Assembly: GCA_000471925.1 (NCBI GenBank)
Contig: CP006669.1
Coordinates: 62,001 to 126,000, forward strand
DNA: 64,000 bases
Source of the DNA: Ralstonia pickettii DTP0602
GTDB taxonomy: Bacteria; Pseudomonadota; Gammaproteobacteria; Burkholderiales; Burkholderiaceae
Direction of reading: 5' to 3'
Below are positions 8,645 to 17,783 of this stretch, piece by piece (the first letter of the stretch is position 1; every line of letters begins with the position of its first letter). Under the pieces are notes generated by a model. The model worked only from the letters and a program-made list of their open reading frames with translations. It ran no database searches and was not told where the DNA came from. Made by a program: the position numbers and the translations under genes.

Positions 8645-8910
8645 CCACTGAAATTGGGTTGTCTGTGCTCGAGCTTCGTTGGGGTGAAGGCTATCTGGAA
8701 ACCGGACCCTATGGCCACGGCAAGATTGCCCGCTTCTATCTTGCCTTTTCGCCAAGCGGAGACGTGAGTTTGCCGATCAGCGCAGAACTCGGTCGCCCCG
8801 AGCACCATGAATATCGCTGGGTTACTTTTGCCGAAGCTCGGCAGCTTCTGCCGTCTCGGTTTGAACCGATTCTCGAATGGGCGTGGGGGACCGTCAGTAT
8901 GTCCGGCTAA
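8645..8910 (+). pseudogene. NUDIX hydrolase fragment lacking its N-terminus and most of the Nudix box
   Basis: The recognisable part starts TEIGLSVLELRWGEGYLETG, then HGKIARFYLAF and EYRWVTFAEARQLLPSRFEPILEWA. This is the second half of a (di)nucleoside polyphosphate-type NUDIX protein. TEIGL is the end of the Nudix box (REExTEIGL), but the preceding codons read RRLRRP and carry none of the catalytic glutamates. The break is therefore at ~8650. The open frame upstream to 8455 is unrelated sequence. The protein cannot hydrolyse nucleotides in this form. Confidence 0.65.
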
Positions 8911-9078
8911 GTGCAAATCCTGCCATGCGATGGAATGAACATGGTCCTTGACGAGTTCTCTCCCTCTTGCTAGCGAGTGGTGGCACGGTGTCCGCATCGC
9001 AGGAGAGCATCGTCGAACTTCGCCGTGCCAGCCATGCGGTATATTCAGGCCTTCGACAACAAGCGCAAGACAGACGGC

Positions 9079-9444
9079 ATGGCCCAGAAATCGATTCGGG
9101 TTTCACATGTAGGGGTACCCGGCGACCTCAGCGTCCTCAAACTGAAGGGCTATCTGAGATCCGCACTCGCTGGTGTAGCTGAAAGTACTGGCGACGACGA
9201 AATCCTGCTGGTCAAGGTGCTGGTGCCGCGGCCTCTGGGCCTGCGAGCCGGTGAAAAACTGTTCGACAAAATTTTGCAAGGGATCGTCGAGAAGGATCCA
9301 CGCGTGAACCGGGTGTCGGTTGAGTTTATCGACGGCGAAGTCACGCCAGAGAAGATCGCGGCGAGCGAGGCCCGAACGCAGAAGGAAATTGACGCGTACG
9401 GGCACTTGCTCCAGAAGTCGACAGACAACGAACAACCCGGCTGA
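9079..9444 (+). CDS. Hypothetical cytosolic protein
   Basis: ATG at 9079 (MAQKSIRVSHVGVPGD) gives 121 residues; an ATG at 9034 would add 15. The product is regular and charged with alternating strand/helix character (DEILLVKVLVPRPLGL, EKLFDKILQGIVEKDPRV) and a Glu/Lys-rich tail, and it has no signal peptide or membrane span. Codon use looks genuine. I do not recognise a family, and its neighbours give no clue. Confidence 0.5.
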   Translation: MAQKSIRVSHVGVPGDLSVLKLKGYLRSALAGVAESTGDDEILLVKVLVPRPLGLRAGEKLFDKILQGIVEKDPRVNRVSVEFIDGEVTPEKIAASEARTQKEIDAYGHLLQKSTDNEQPG

Positions 9445-9610
9445 GTATCTAGATGTGGCTTGGCTATTCGTGCGCGGCGACGAATACTCGATAAGCACCC
9501 ATGTCATCACCCAGAAAATCTTTCAGACCTCACCAGCTGGTGGACGAGAGCCTTGAGGATGCGTTCCATAGGAGGTAAAGGCCGATCTACTGGTCGCCGG
9601 GCACCAGCAC

Positions 9611-10279
9611 TCAACGCCCCTTGAAAAGGGGGTGCCGGGCGCAGACTGACAGCACGATTCGCTCTGACTGCACCAGGTATTCGTTAAGGGCTGCGGCACA
9701 CTCCGCGAGCTTGCCCGACTCGAACAGCTGCTGGATGTGCTGGTTCATCTCGACATAAGGGCCATGCAGGAATTCCGGATCCTGCAGCAAGCCGAAAGCC
9801 AGGCGCAATTCAGCCAGGAGGTGGGAGAACATCACGTTCAGCCGCTCGCTGTCCGCCAGTTCCACGATGGCCATGTGGAACTCCATATTGGCAGTCCCCG
9901 CACCTTGCCAGTCGCCGCTGTCGCGGCAGCGCAGTCCCATTTCCACAGCTTCGCGCATGTGCTTTTTGGCCGGATGGCTGGGGTAGGCCTGGGCGATGGC
10001 CTGGCACTCGATCAGACGGCGCACCCGGTAGATGTCGATGATGGCCGCGATGCTGGGAATGGCCACCGACACTCCGCGATTCGGTTCATGCTTCAGCAGG
10101 CCTTCCTTGGTCAGCACGCGAAAGGTCTCCCGCAAGGTATTGCGCGAGATCTGCAGGCTTTCGCTTAGCGCGGCTTCCGACAAGCGCTGCCCGGGCGCGA
10201 AGTCGCCACGCACGATCCGCTGGCGAATCTGTTCCGTGACCCGCTCGGCCAAATTTCTTACGTCAGTACTTGTTGTCAT
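9611..10279 (-). CDS. GntR-family transcriptional regulator (FadR/FCD subgroup)
   Basis: Residues ~8-75 are the GntR winged helix (LAERVTEQIRQRIVRGDFAPG, recognition region ISRNTLRETFRVLTKEGLL). Residues ~85-215 are the all-helical FCD effector domain, with histidines (MEFHMAIVELA, MNQHIQQLF) that usually hold a metal and an organic acid. It is divergent from the lactam-type operon starting at 10613, and two copies of the palindrome TTGTTCAACAA lie between them, so it very probably controls that operon and itself. Confidence 0.88.
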   Translation of the reverse strand: MTTSTDVRNLAERVTEQIRQRIVRGDFAPGQRLSEAALSESLQISRNTLRETFRVLTKEGLLKHEPNRGVSVAIPSIAAIIDIYRVRRLIECQAIAQAYPSHPAKKHMREAVEMGLRCRDSGDWQGAGTANMEFHMAIVELADSERLNVMFSHLLAELRLAFGLLQDPEFLHGPYVEMNQHIQQLFESGKLAECAAALNEYLVQSERIVLSVCARHPLFKGR

Positions 10280-10340
10280 GTTGGCTTGAATGGGGCTGGC
10301 TGGTACCGGTATGCCCCCCGTGCCGGGATGTTAGCGCACT

Positions 10341-10351
10341 TTGTTCAACAA
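10341..10351. promoter_or_regulatory. Operator-like palindrome TTGTTCAACAA, copy 1
   Basis: This is a perfect 11-base palindrome (TTGTT-C-AACAA) in the divergent GntR/MFS region, nearer the regulator start. An identical core occurs 86 bases away. Spacing and symmetry fit a FadR-type GntR site. Confidence 0.6.
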
Positions 10352-10424
10352 TATGCACAAGATTGGTGCCAGTGACACCTTCCCCCGGTGGTTTAGGTGT
10401 ATACCACGATCGATCAAGCCCTAA

Positions 10425-10439
10425 TATTGTTCAACAATA
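10425..10439. promoter_or_regulatory. Operator-like palindrome TATTGTTCAACAATA, copy 2
   Basis: Here the 11-base palindrome core is extended to a perfect 15-base palindrome. It lies ~175 bases before the MFS transporter start and probably overlaps that promoter. It is the second site for the divergent GntR regulator (inference). Confidence 0.6.
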
Positions 10440-10612
10440 CAGCAAGGTGGTTGAGTAATACGTGCCGATAGATCAACATGGTATGTATTTTGCTAAACAG
10501 CGCTGGGAAGCAGCGGCGCTGGATAGCGTTCTCGCTCGCTACCGGAACATCGTCGCGAAGACCGCGCGACGAGCCTTTTCCAAGCTTTGTCCTATCCAAA
10601 GTGAGCGCAACC

Positions 10613-11899
10613 ATGTGGCTTAAAGAAACAACGCAGGGAGAGCGCAAGACGCTCTTTGCCGCCTTCGTCGGCTACGGGGTCGATGCATTCGACTACATGA
10701 TCTACACCTTCATGATCCCCACCTTCATCCTGGTGTGGGGCATGACCAAGGCCGAGGCCGGCTATATCGCGACGGGCGCGCTCATCAGCTCGGCCGTCGG
10801 CGGCTGGCTGGCCGGCATCCTGGCCGACAAATATGGCCGCGTGCGGATCCTGCAGCTGACCGTGCTCTGGTTCAGTTTCTTTACCTTCCTGAGCGGATTC
10901 ACCCAGTCTCCCGAGCAACTGTTCGTGACCCGCATGCTGCAAGGGCTGGGGTTCGGCGGCGAATGGTCGGTCGGTTCGGTGCTGATCGCCGAGATGATCC
11001 GTGCCCGCCACCGCGGCAAGGCGGTTGGCCTGGTGCAAAGCAGCTGGGCAGTCGGCTGGGGCCTGTCGGCGATTGCCTTCTGGGCGGTCTATGCCGCGTT
11101 CGAGCAGCAATACGCATGGCGCGTGCTGTTCTGGATCGGCGTGCTGCCGGCGCTCTTTATCCTCTACATCCGCCGCAATATCTCCGAACCCGAGGTGTAT
11201 CAGGAAACCAAGGCCAAGCTGGCCCGCACCGGGCAAAGCAATAACTTCATGCTGATCTTCAAGCCCGGCGTGCTGCGCACCACGGTGCTGGCCAGCCTGC
11301 TGGCGACCGGCATGCAAGGTGCCTACTATTCGGTGACGACCTGGCTGCCGACCTATCTCAAGATGGAGCGCAACCTGTCCGTGCTCAATACCAGCGGCTA
11401 CCTGATGGTGCTGATCGCAGGCTCCTTCGCCGGCTATCTGACCAGCGCCTGGCTGTCCGACCGCCTGGGGCGCCGGCGTTGCTTCATGCTGTTCGCAGTG
11501 AGCGCAGCCATCCTCGTGATCTGCTATACGCAGCTGCCGATCACCGACGCGGCGATGCTGCTGCTTGGCTTCCCCTTGGGCTTCTTCCTGTCTGGCATCT
11601 TTTCGGGCATGGGAGCTTACCTGACGGAGCTGTATCCGAGCCATATCCGTGGCTCCGGACAAGGCTTTTCCTACAACTTCGGGCGCGCGGTCGGCTCGGT
11701 GTTCCCGGCCATGATCGGGCATATGAGCGCATCGATGTCGCTGGGCGTGGCCATCGGCTATCTCGCCGCGGGCGCCTATGGGTTGGTCATTATCGCGTGC
11801 CTGCTGTTGCCGGAAACACAGGGACGCGAACTACTCGGCGAACGCGAGGCTGGCACGGAAGGACCGGCTGACGCAGCAACTTCGCGGACGGTAGCCTGA
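10613..11899 (+). CDS. MFS transporter (aromatic/organic acid-type sugar-transporter-like permease)
   Basis: The 428-residue protein from ATG 10613 ([15 protein letters not shown]) has 12 hydrophobic segments and the MFS loop motif [13 protein letters not shown], with its second-half copy [33 protein letters not shown] matches the AAHS/SHS sugar-acid and carboxylate importers. An in-frame GTG at 10601 is an alternative start. It is the first gene of the operon with pxpA, DUF1445, pxpBC and a biotin carboxylase, so it probably imports their substrate, possibly 5-oxoproline or a related lactam acid. Confidence 0.85.
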   Translation: MWLKETTQGERKTLFAAFVGYGVDAFDYMIYTFMIPTFILVWGMTKAEAGYIATGALISSAVGGWLAGILADKYGRVRILQLTVLWFSFFTFLSGFTQSPEQLFVTRMLQGLGFGGEWSVGSVLIAEMIRARHRGKAVGLVQSSWAVGWGLSAIAFWAVYAAFEQQYAWRVLFWIGVLPALFILYIRRNISEPEVYQETKAKLARTGQSNNFMLIFKPGVLRTTVLASLLATGMQGAYYSVTTWLPTYLKMERNLSVLNTSGYLMVLIAGSFAGYLTSAWLSDRLGRRRCFMLFAVSAAILVICYTQLPITDAAMLLLGFPLGFFLSGIFSGMGAYLTELYPSHIRGSGQGFSYNFGRAVGSVFPAMIGHMSASMSLGVAIGYLAAGAYGLVIIACLLLPETQGRELLGEREAGTEGPADAATSRTVA

Positions 11900-11903
11900 C
11901 ACC

Positions 11904-12659
11904 ATGCAAATCGACCTCAACAGCGATCTCGGCGAGAGCTTCGGCGCATGGAGCATGGGCAACGATGCAGCCATGCTGGATATCGTCAGTAGCGCCAACG
12001 TGGCCTGTGGCTTCCACGCCGGGGATCCGGCCGGCATCCTGCAGACGCTCAAGGCTGCCAGGATCCGTGGCGCTACGGTGGGCGCCCACGTTTCCTACCC
12101 CGACCTGCAAGGTTTCGGCCGCCGCAACATGGACGTGGCCAGTGCAGACCTGGTTGCCGATGTGATCTACCAGATCAGCGCCCTGACTGGAATGGCCGCG
12201 ACGGTCGGTGCCACCGTGCGCTATGTCAAGCCGCACGGCGCTCTGTACAACACCATCGCCAGCGATGAACGGCAGGCGCGCGACGTGATCACCGCCATCC
12301 TCAAAGTCGATCCCGAGCTCACGCTGGTCGCGCTGGCGGGCTCGCCGCTGGTGGGTTGGGCGCGGGAGGCCGGCTTGCGCGTCATTGCCGAGGCGTTTGC
12401 CGATCGCGCCTACACGCCGCAGGGCACGCTGGTGCCTCGGCGGGAAAAAGGCGCGGTCCTGCACGATGCCTTGGAAGTGGCGCAACGCATGCTGCGCCTG
12501 GTGCGTGAAGGCACGGTACGGGCCATCGACGGCAGCGTGGCCCGCGTGGATGCGCAATCGATCTGCGTACATGGCGACAGTGAAGGCGCGCTGGAAATGG
12601 CGCGCGCCGTGCGCGAGGCACTAGAGCTCGATGGCGTGAAAATTTGCGCGTTCGCCTGA
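11904..12659 (+). CDS. pxpA: LamB/YcsF-family 5-oxoprolinase subunit A
   Basis: The 251-residue product has the family hallmarks: [11 protein letters not shown] at the N-terminus, [36 protein letters not shown] and [17 protein letters not shown]. PxpA works with PxpB and PxpC in ATP-dependent opening of 5-oxoproline to glutamate. It starts four bases after the transporter stop, so it is translationally close-coupled. Because a biotin carboxylase is in the same operon, the true substrate may be another cyclic amide. Confidence 0.92.
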   Translation: MQIDLNSDLGESFGAWSMGNDAAMLDIVSSANVACGFHAGDPAGILQTLKAARIRGATVGAHVSYPDLQGFGRRNMDVASADLVADVIYQISALTGMAATVGATVRYVKPHGALYNTIASDERQARDVITAILKVDPELTLVALAGSPLVGWAREAGLRVIAEAFADRAYTPQGTLVPRREKGAVLHDALEVAQRMLRLVREGTVRAIDGSVARVDAQSICVHGDSEGALEMARAVREALELDGVKICAFA

Positions 12660-12682
12660 TTCAAGGCATTGGAGAACCACTC

Positions 12683-13495
12683 ATGCAAGATTCCGCACTG
12701 CAACGCGCCCGCATCGCCGCCCTGAACGCCGCGCGTGAGGCGCGTGAAAGCTATCGCGCCGGCACCGTACAGCCGACCGCCGGCATTGCACCGGGGATGA
12801 CGCAAGCCAACATGATTGCGTTGCCGCGTGACTGGGCCTGGGACTTCCTGCTGTATGCGCAGCGTAACCCGAAGGCCTGTCCCGTGCTCGACGTGATCGA
12901 GGCGGGCGCGCACCGGACCGTGCTGGCGGAAGGGGCGGACATCCGCACCGACATTCCGCTGTATCGCGTGTGGCGCGACGGCAAGCTGGTGGAAGAGGTG
13001 GCCGATGCCACTTCCCTGTGGGTTGAGCATCCGGACCTGGTCACCTTCCTGATCGGCTGCAGCTTCACTTTCGAGACGCCACTGCAAGAGGCCGGCATCG
13101 AGGTGCGGCATATCGCCGACGGCTCCAACGTTCCGATGTACCGCACCAATCGCCAGTGCCGCCCCGCCGGCCGGCTGCACGGCGAATTGGTCGTGTCCAT
13201 GCGGCCAATCCCTGCGCATCGGGTTGCCGATGCGGTTTCCATTACCGGACGCTTCCCGTCGGTGCACGGCTCGCCGGTCCATGTCGGCAACCCGGCGGCG
13301 CTAGGCATTGCCGACATAGCAAAGCCCGACTTCGGCGACGCCGTGCGCATTGAGCCGGGCGAAATCCCCTTGTTCTGGGCCTGCGGCGTCACGCCCCAGG
13401 CTGCCGTGATGGCGTCCGGCGTGCCGTTTGCCGTGACCCATGCACCGGGCCACATGTTCATTACCGACGTGCCTGACAGCACGTACCACGTCTAA
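12683..13495 (+). CDS. DUF1445 (UPF0317) putative hydro-lyase / D-glutamate cyclase-like protein
   Basis: 270 residues from ATG 12683, with GGAGA upstream. It has the family features [43 protein letters not shown] and the C-terminal [15 protein letters not shown]. The domain is shared with mammalian D-glutamate cyclase, which interconverts 5-oxo-D-proline and D-glutamate. Its place between pxpA and pxpBC therefore supports a 5-oxoproline or similar lactam substrate. Whether it works as cyclase or hydro-lyase here is not shown by sequence. Confidence 0.85.
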   Translation: MQDSALQRARIAALNAAREARESYRAGTVQPTAGIAPGMTQANMIALPRDWAWDFLLYAQRNPKACPVLDVIEAGAHRTVLAEGADIRTDIPLYRVWRDGKLVEEVADATSLWVEHPDLVTFLIGCSFTFETPLQEAGIEVRHIADGSNVPMYRTNRQCRPAGRLHGELVVSMRPIPAHRVADAVSITGRFPSVHGSPVHVGNPAALGIADIAKPDFGDAVRIEPGEIPLFWACGVTPQAAVMASGVPFAVTHAPGHMFITDVPDSTYHV

Positions 13496-13523
13496 GACCG
13501 CCGGGTCGTTTGCGGAGCTCGTT

Positions 13524-15137
13524 TTGCGTTTCCTGCCCGTTACCTCGAATGCACTGCTGGTGGAGCTGGCCGACCTGGACCAGACGCTGGCCTTGTTGAC
13601 CTCGCTGCAGCGCGATCCTCTTCATGGCGTTGCGGAACTGGTGCCCGCCGCGCGCACGATTCTCGTGCACTTCCGCGCGTCGGCCACCAGCGCGGCCGCG
13701 CTGGTGCGGGCCATTGCCGCGCGCGACCTGTCGCAGCGCGTCGAGCGCAGCAGCATCCTGGTCGAGATCCCGGTGCGCTATGACGGCGAGGATCTGGCCG
13801 AGGTGGCGCAGCTGCTTGGGATCACGCCCGATGAAGTCGTGCGCCGCCACACCGGCAGCGAATACACCGTTGCTTTCACCGGCTTCGCTCCCGGTTTTTC
13901 CTACCTGAGCGGCGGCCATCCCAGCTTCGACGTTCCGCGCCGCAGTACGCCGCGTACGCGCATTCCCGCCGGCGCCGTAGGGCTGGCGGGCACCTTCAGC
14001 GGCGTGTATCCGCAGGCCAGCCCCGGCGGGTGGCAGATCATCGGCGTGACACCCATAGCCATGTGGGATTTGGATCGCGAACAGCCTGCGCTGCTGCAGC
14101 CCGGCTATCGCGTGCGTTTTGTCGATATCGCCACGCGCGATGGCGTGGTGGATGCGGACGGCGGCATCGCCGCTGACGCGCCGGCGCGCCAGCCGTTGCC
14201 GGCAGCTAAGGCGCCCGCTGCCGCGGCGCTGAAAGTGAGCGGCACCGGCTTGCAGACTGCATTCCAGGACTTGGGCCGGCACGGCCAGGCGGGGCAGGGC
14301 GTCTCGGCTTCCGGCGCGATGGACCAGGCGTCGCTCAAGACCGCCAACCGCCTGGTGGGCAACCGCAGCGATGCCGCGGCGCTCGAGACCATCGGTGGCG
14401 GCTTGCAGCTGCGGAGCATGGGCGAAACCGTGCTGGCGGTCACCGGCGCCGATGCACCGCTCACGGTGCGCGCGGCCGATGGCCGGCAATGGAGCGTCCC
14501 GAACCACCAGGCTGTGGCGCTCGCCGATGGCGACACGCTGAGCATCGGTCAGCCGCGCGCCGGGGCCCGCTGCTATGTGGCGGCGCGCGGCGGGTTTGCT
14601 GTCGCGCCGGTGCTGGGCAGCTGCGCCACCGACACGCTGGCCAAGGTCGGCCCCGCGCCGTTGGCCGTGGGCGATGTGCTCGAGCTGCGACCCGCGCCGG
14701 CCGGCGCCGTCGTGGGCGCCCCGGAGCAGCCTGCCGCAGACCTGCCCACGGTGGAGCAGGAGGTCGTGCTGGACGTGGTGCTCGGCCCCCGCACCGACTG
14801 GTTCACAGCCGAGTCCGTGGCGCGCCTTGCCGCGCAGCGCTGGCAGGTCACCCCGCAATCCAACCGCGTGGGTCTGCGCCTGGCCGGGGAGGTACCGCTG
14901 GAGCGCGCCATCACCGGCGAGCTGCCAAGCGAGGGCACAGCCCTCGGCGCGCTGCAGGTGCCGCCCAGCGGCCAACCCGTCCTTTTCCTGGCCGACCACC
15001 CGCTGACCGGCGGCTATCCCGTGATCGGCGCCGTGGCACCCCATCATCTGGATCGTGCCGGCCAGATTCCGGTAGGCGCCTGGCTGCGCTTCAATCCGAT
15101 CGGCGCCTTTCAAGAACTGAACCCGTCTGCCGCCTGA
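13524..15137 (+). CDS. pxpBC: Fused KipI-KipA (5-oxoprolinase subunits B and C; urea-carboxylase CT-like)
   Basis: The TTG at 13524 is the likely start, with GGAG ~8 bases before it; the open frame from 13440 would overlap DUF1445. Residues ~1-225 are the KipI/AHS1 domain ([36 protein letters not shown]). Residues ~245-530 are KipA/AHS2 ([41 protein letters not shown]). In most bacteria these are two genes. The same domain pair is the carboxyltransferase part of urea carboxylase, and the next gene encodes the biotin carboxylase/BCCP half. Confidence 0.88.
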   Translation: MRFLPVTSNALLVELADLDQTLALLTSLQRDPLHGVAELVPAARTILVHFRASATSAAALVRAIAARDLSQRVERSSILVEIPVRYDGEDLAEVAQLLGITPDEVVRRHTGSEYTVAFTGFAPGFSYLSGGHPSFDVPRRSTPRTRIPAGAVGLAGTFSGVYPQASPGGWQIIGVTPIAMWDLDREQPALLQPGYRVRFVDIATRDGVVDADGGIAADAPARQPLPAAKAPAAAALKVSGTGLQTAFQDLGRHGQAGQGVSASGAMDQASLKTANRLVGNRSDAAALETIGGGLQLRSMGETVLAVTGADAPLTVRAADGRQWSVPNHQAVALADGDTLSIGQPRAGARCYVAARGGFAVAPVLGSCATDTLAKVGPAPLAVGDVLELRPAPAGAVVGAPEQPAADLPTVEQEVVLDVVLGPRTDWFTAESVARLAAQRWQVTPQSNRVGLRLAGEVPLERAITGELPSEGTALGALQVPPSGQPVLFLADHPLTGGYPVIGAVAPHHLDRAGQIPVGAWLRFNPIGAFQELNPSAA

Positions 15138-15166
15138 GCGCGCACACGCACCAACAGAGATTTGCC

Positions 15167-16897
15167 ATGAAGAAAGTCCTGATTGCAAACCGTGGCGAGA
15201 TCGCCGTTCGCATCATCCGCGCTTGCGCCGACTATGGCGTGGCGTCGGTGGCCGTGTACGCCAATGCCGATATCGACGCGATGCACGCGCGCCTGGCCGA
15301 TGAAGCCTACGGCCTCGACGGTGACCGTCCGGCGGACACCTACCTGAACATCCCCAAGCTGCTCGATATCGCTCGCCGCAGCGGGGCCGACGCCGTGCAT
15401 CCCGGCTATGGATTCCTGTCGGAAAGCGAAGCCTTTGCCCGGGCGGTGATCGATGCTGGCCTGACCTGGATCGGGCCGTCACCGGAGACGATCGCCCGGC
15501 TTGGCGATAAGGTGGAAGCGCGCAAGATCGCCTTGCAGGTCGGCGCCCCGCTGGTGGCCGGCACGCCCGATCCGGTGGCCGACGCCAACGAGGTGCTGGC
15601 CTTTGCCGAGCGGCACGGCCTGCCGATCATCATCAAGGCGGCCTTCGGCGGCGGCGGCCGCGGCATGAAGATCGCCTGGCGCATGGATGAAGTCGAGGAG
15701 TTGTACGCGTCCGCCGTGCGCGAAGCGGTCACCGCCTTTGGCCGCGGCGAGTGCTTCGTCGAGCAGTTCCTTGACAAGCCACGCCATATCGAAGCGCAGG
15801 TACTGGCCGACCAGCATGGCAATGTGGTGGTGCTGGGCACGCGCGACTGCTCGCTGCAGCGCCGCAACCAGAAGCTGGTGGAAGAAGCCCCGGCGCCGTT
15901 CCTGACCGACGCGCAGCGCGCGAGCATCCACGCCGCCGCCCGCGATATCTGCGCCGCAGCCGGCTACATCAGCGCCGGCACCGTCGAATTCCTGCTCAGC
16001 GCCAGCGGCGCGATTTCGTTCCTGGAGGTCAATACCCGCCTGCAGGTCGAGCACCCCGTGACCGAGCAGACTACCAGGGTCGACCTAGTGGTCGAGCAAC
16101 TGCGCGTGGCCGACGGCCTGCCGCTGTCGATCACCGAAACACCCGCGCCGCTGGGCCATTCGATCGAGTTCCGCATCAATGCAGAGGACGTGGGGCGCGG
16201 CTTCCTGCCAACCCCCGGCCCGGTGCAGCGCTTCGATGCCCCATCGGGGCCCGGCGTGCGCGTCGATTCGGGCGTGCAGGCGGGCTCGGTGGTGCCAGGC
16301 ACGTTCGACTCGCTGATGGCCAAGCTCATCGTGACCGGCGCCACACGTGAACAGGCGCTGGCGCGTGCGCGCCGCGCGCTGCGCGAATTCCGCATCGAAG
16401 GCGTGGCCTCGGTACTGCCGTTCCACCGCGCCGTGATCGACCACGCCGATTTCCTTGGCGCGAATGGCTTCAAGGTTCACACGCGATGGATCGAGACTGA
16501 CTTCGCCGAGCCCCTGGCCGCGGCTACCCGCGCCGAGCCGCAGCACGACAGCAGCCTGCTGCGTACCGCCATCGAGATCGATGGCCGCCGCGTGGTGCTC
16601 GGCCTGCCGGCGCAACTGCTGCGGGGCCTGGCTGACGCGCCCGCATCCGACAGCGCCGCAGCGCCGGCGCAGGCAACCGCCACCGACGCCGCCGAGCTGC
16701 CGTCTCCTATCGCCGGCACCGTGCAGGCCTGGAAGGTCGCGGAGGGCGACGAGGTCAAGGAAGGCGAACTGATCGCCGTGATGGAGGCAATGAAGATGGA
16801 AATTCAAGTACATGCCCATCGCGACGGCCGCGTGACCTGGCAGACGCCCGCCGGTGTCTTCCTCGCGGCGGGCGCGCGGCTGGCGAGCATTGAGTGA
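15167..16897 (+). CDS. Biotin carboxylase fused to biotin carboxyl carrier domain
   Basis: 576 residues from the ATG at 15167, 29 bases after the pxpBC stop. Residues 1-~450 are biotin carboxylase ([18 protein letters not shown], the Gly-rich [15 protein letters not shown], and [17 protein letters not shown]). The C-terminal ~75 residues are a BCCP domain with the biotinylation site EAMKM. Length and layout match the ends of urea carboxylase with its central CT domain removed, and that CT homologue is encoded just upstream. Substrate inferred: a cyclic amide or urea-like compound, carboxylated on nitrogen. Confidence 0.85.
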   Translation: MKKVLIANRGEIAVRIIRACADYGVASVAVYANADIDAMHARLADEAYGLDGDRPADTYLNIPKLLDIARRSGADAVHPGYGFLSESEAFARAVIDAGLTWIGPSPETIARLGDKVEARKIALQVGAPLVAGTPDPVADANEVLAFAERHGLPIIIKAAFGGGGRGMKIAWRMDEVEELYASAVREAVTAFGRGECFVEQFLDKPRHIEAQVLADQHGNVVVLGTRDCSLQRRNQKLVEEAPAPFLTDAQRASIHAAARDICAAAGYISAGTVEFLLSASGAISFLEVNTRLQVEHPVTEQTTRVDLVVEQLRVADGLPLSITETPAPLGHSIEFRINAEDVGRGFLPTPGPVQRFDAPSGPGVRVDSGVQAGSVVPGTFDSLMAKLIVTGATREQALARARRALREFRIEGVASVLPFHRAVIDHADFLGANGFKVHTRWIETDFAEPLAAATRAEPQHDSSLLRTAIEIDGRRVVLGLPAQLLRGLADAPASDSAAAPAQATATDAAELPSPIAGTVQAWKVAEGDEVKEGELIAVMEAMKMEIQVHAHRDGRVTWQTPAGVFLAAGARLASIE

Positions 16898-16907
16898 ATT
16901 CCTTTAA

Positions 16908-16944
16908 GGAGTCAGTGCTGGAAGGGGGGAAAGGAACTGACTCC
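16908..16944 (+). terminator. Hairpin after the carboxylase operon
   Basis: GGAGTCAGT at 16908 and ACTGACTCC at 16936 form a perfect 9-bp stem around a purine-rich 19-base loop, 11 bases after the last stop. There is no T-run, so it is either a factor-assisted terminator or an mRNA 3' end stabiliser. Confidence 0.4.
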
Positions 16945-17100
16945 ACGAATAGCCAGCAGTACCAAAGCCAATTGCAGGGGCTGGACCAAATACGCCGTAT
17001 AACAACTCGCAGCACGCCGCGCGCGCACGCTGGCCTATAGTCTGCTGGCCCGCCAACCCATCGGCCTGCCCCGGGCCAGGTCCTTCACCGGAGACAAAGC

Positions 17101-17568
17101 GTGTCGACCACGGAAGCCTATCTGATCGATTCCATCCGCCTCGCCATGGAAAACGTGCGCGAGCGCAATACCTGGCCTTTCGGCGCCGTGGTGGTCAAGG
17201 ATGGACAGGTGCTGGCGCGCGCGGTCAACGAGGTGGAAGCCACCTGCGATCCCAGCGCGCACGCCGAAATGCAGGCGGTGCGCGCCGCCAGCAGGGCACT
17301 GGGCAAGCCCGACCTGACCGGCTGCACGGTCTACGCCAGCGGCTACCCGTGCCCAATGTGCCTGAGCGCGATGTACCTGGCCGGCGTCGGGGCGATCTAC
17401 TACGCCTATTCCAACGAAGACGGCGCGCCCTACGACCTGTCCGCGGAACGCGGCTATGTCGAACTGGCGCGGCCGCTCGAACTGCGGGAGATGAAGTTGG
17501 CCTACGTGCCGGCGCGCGACGAGGGCCCCGATCTCTATGAGGCGTGGCGCAAACGGCAGGGCTGCTAG
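17101..17568 (+). CDS. Nucleoside/nucleobase deaminase (guanine/tRNA-adenosine deaminase-like)
   Basis: GTG start with CCGGAGA upstream. The 155-residue protein carries the zinc site of the cytidine-deaminase superfamily: SAHAEMQAV (His ligand and catalytic Glu) and GYPCPMCLSAM (two Cys ligands). GAVVVKDGQVLARAVNEVE and the tail LYEAWRK resemble guanine deaminase GuaD-type and related nucleoside deaminases. It stands alone after the lactam operon. Confidence 0.85.
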   Translation: MSTTEAYLIDSIRLAMENVRERNTWPFGAVVVKDGQVLARAVNEVEATCDPSAHAEMQAVRAASRALGKPDLTGCTVYASGYPCPMCLSAMYLAGVGAIYYAYSNEDGAPYDLSAERGYVELARPLELREMKLAYVPARDEGPDLYEAWRKRQGC

Positions 17569-17687
17569 CAGTCGCTGGGCCGACGGCCATGAACAGGATT
17601 GCTCTGAGGTGCGACGGGCCACACGAAACTGAATCTAGGAATCCCGGTGTGCGGTTTCAACTGCAAACTTTTACCAGGAGAAAGACC

Positions 17688-17735
17688 ATGCAACTCGCAT
17701 CCCGCCGTCGCGGACGTGCGCGTACCAGCGGTTGA
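17688..17735 (+). CDS. Possible 15-residue Arg-rich leader-type peptide
   Basis: ACCAGGAGAAAGACC precedes an ATG that opens a 15-codon frame, MQLASRRRGRARTSG. The Shine-Dalgarno and spacing are excellent but nothing follows on the plus strand. It may be the start of a deleted gene or a true micropeptide. Confidence 0.25.
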   Translation: MQLASRRRGRARTSG

Positions 17736-17783
17736 CTCTCTGATGATTCGAAGCTGCCGGCCACCGCCGGCGGTTTTGCAGCG

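Noticed and set aside
8343..8648. 101-codon minus-strand gene opposite the NUDIX remnant
   Set aside because: No recognisable domain and overlaps the decayed region; evidence too weak.
13461..15188. 575-codon minus-strand open frame
   Set aside because: Antisense of pxpBC; no family features and no ribosome site.
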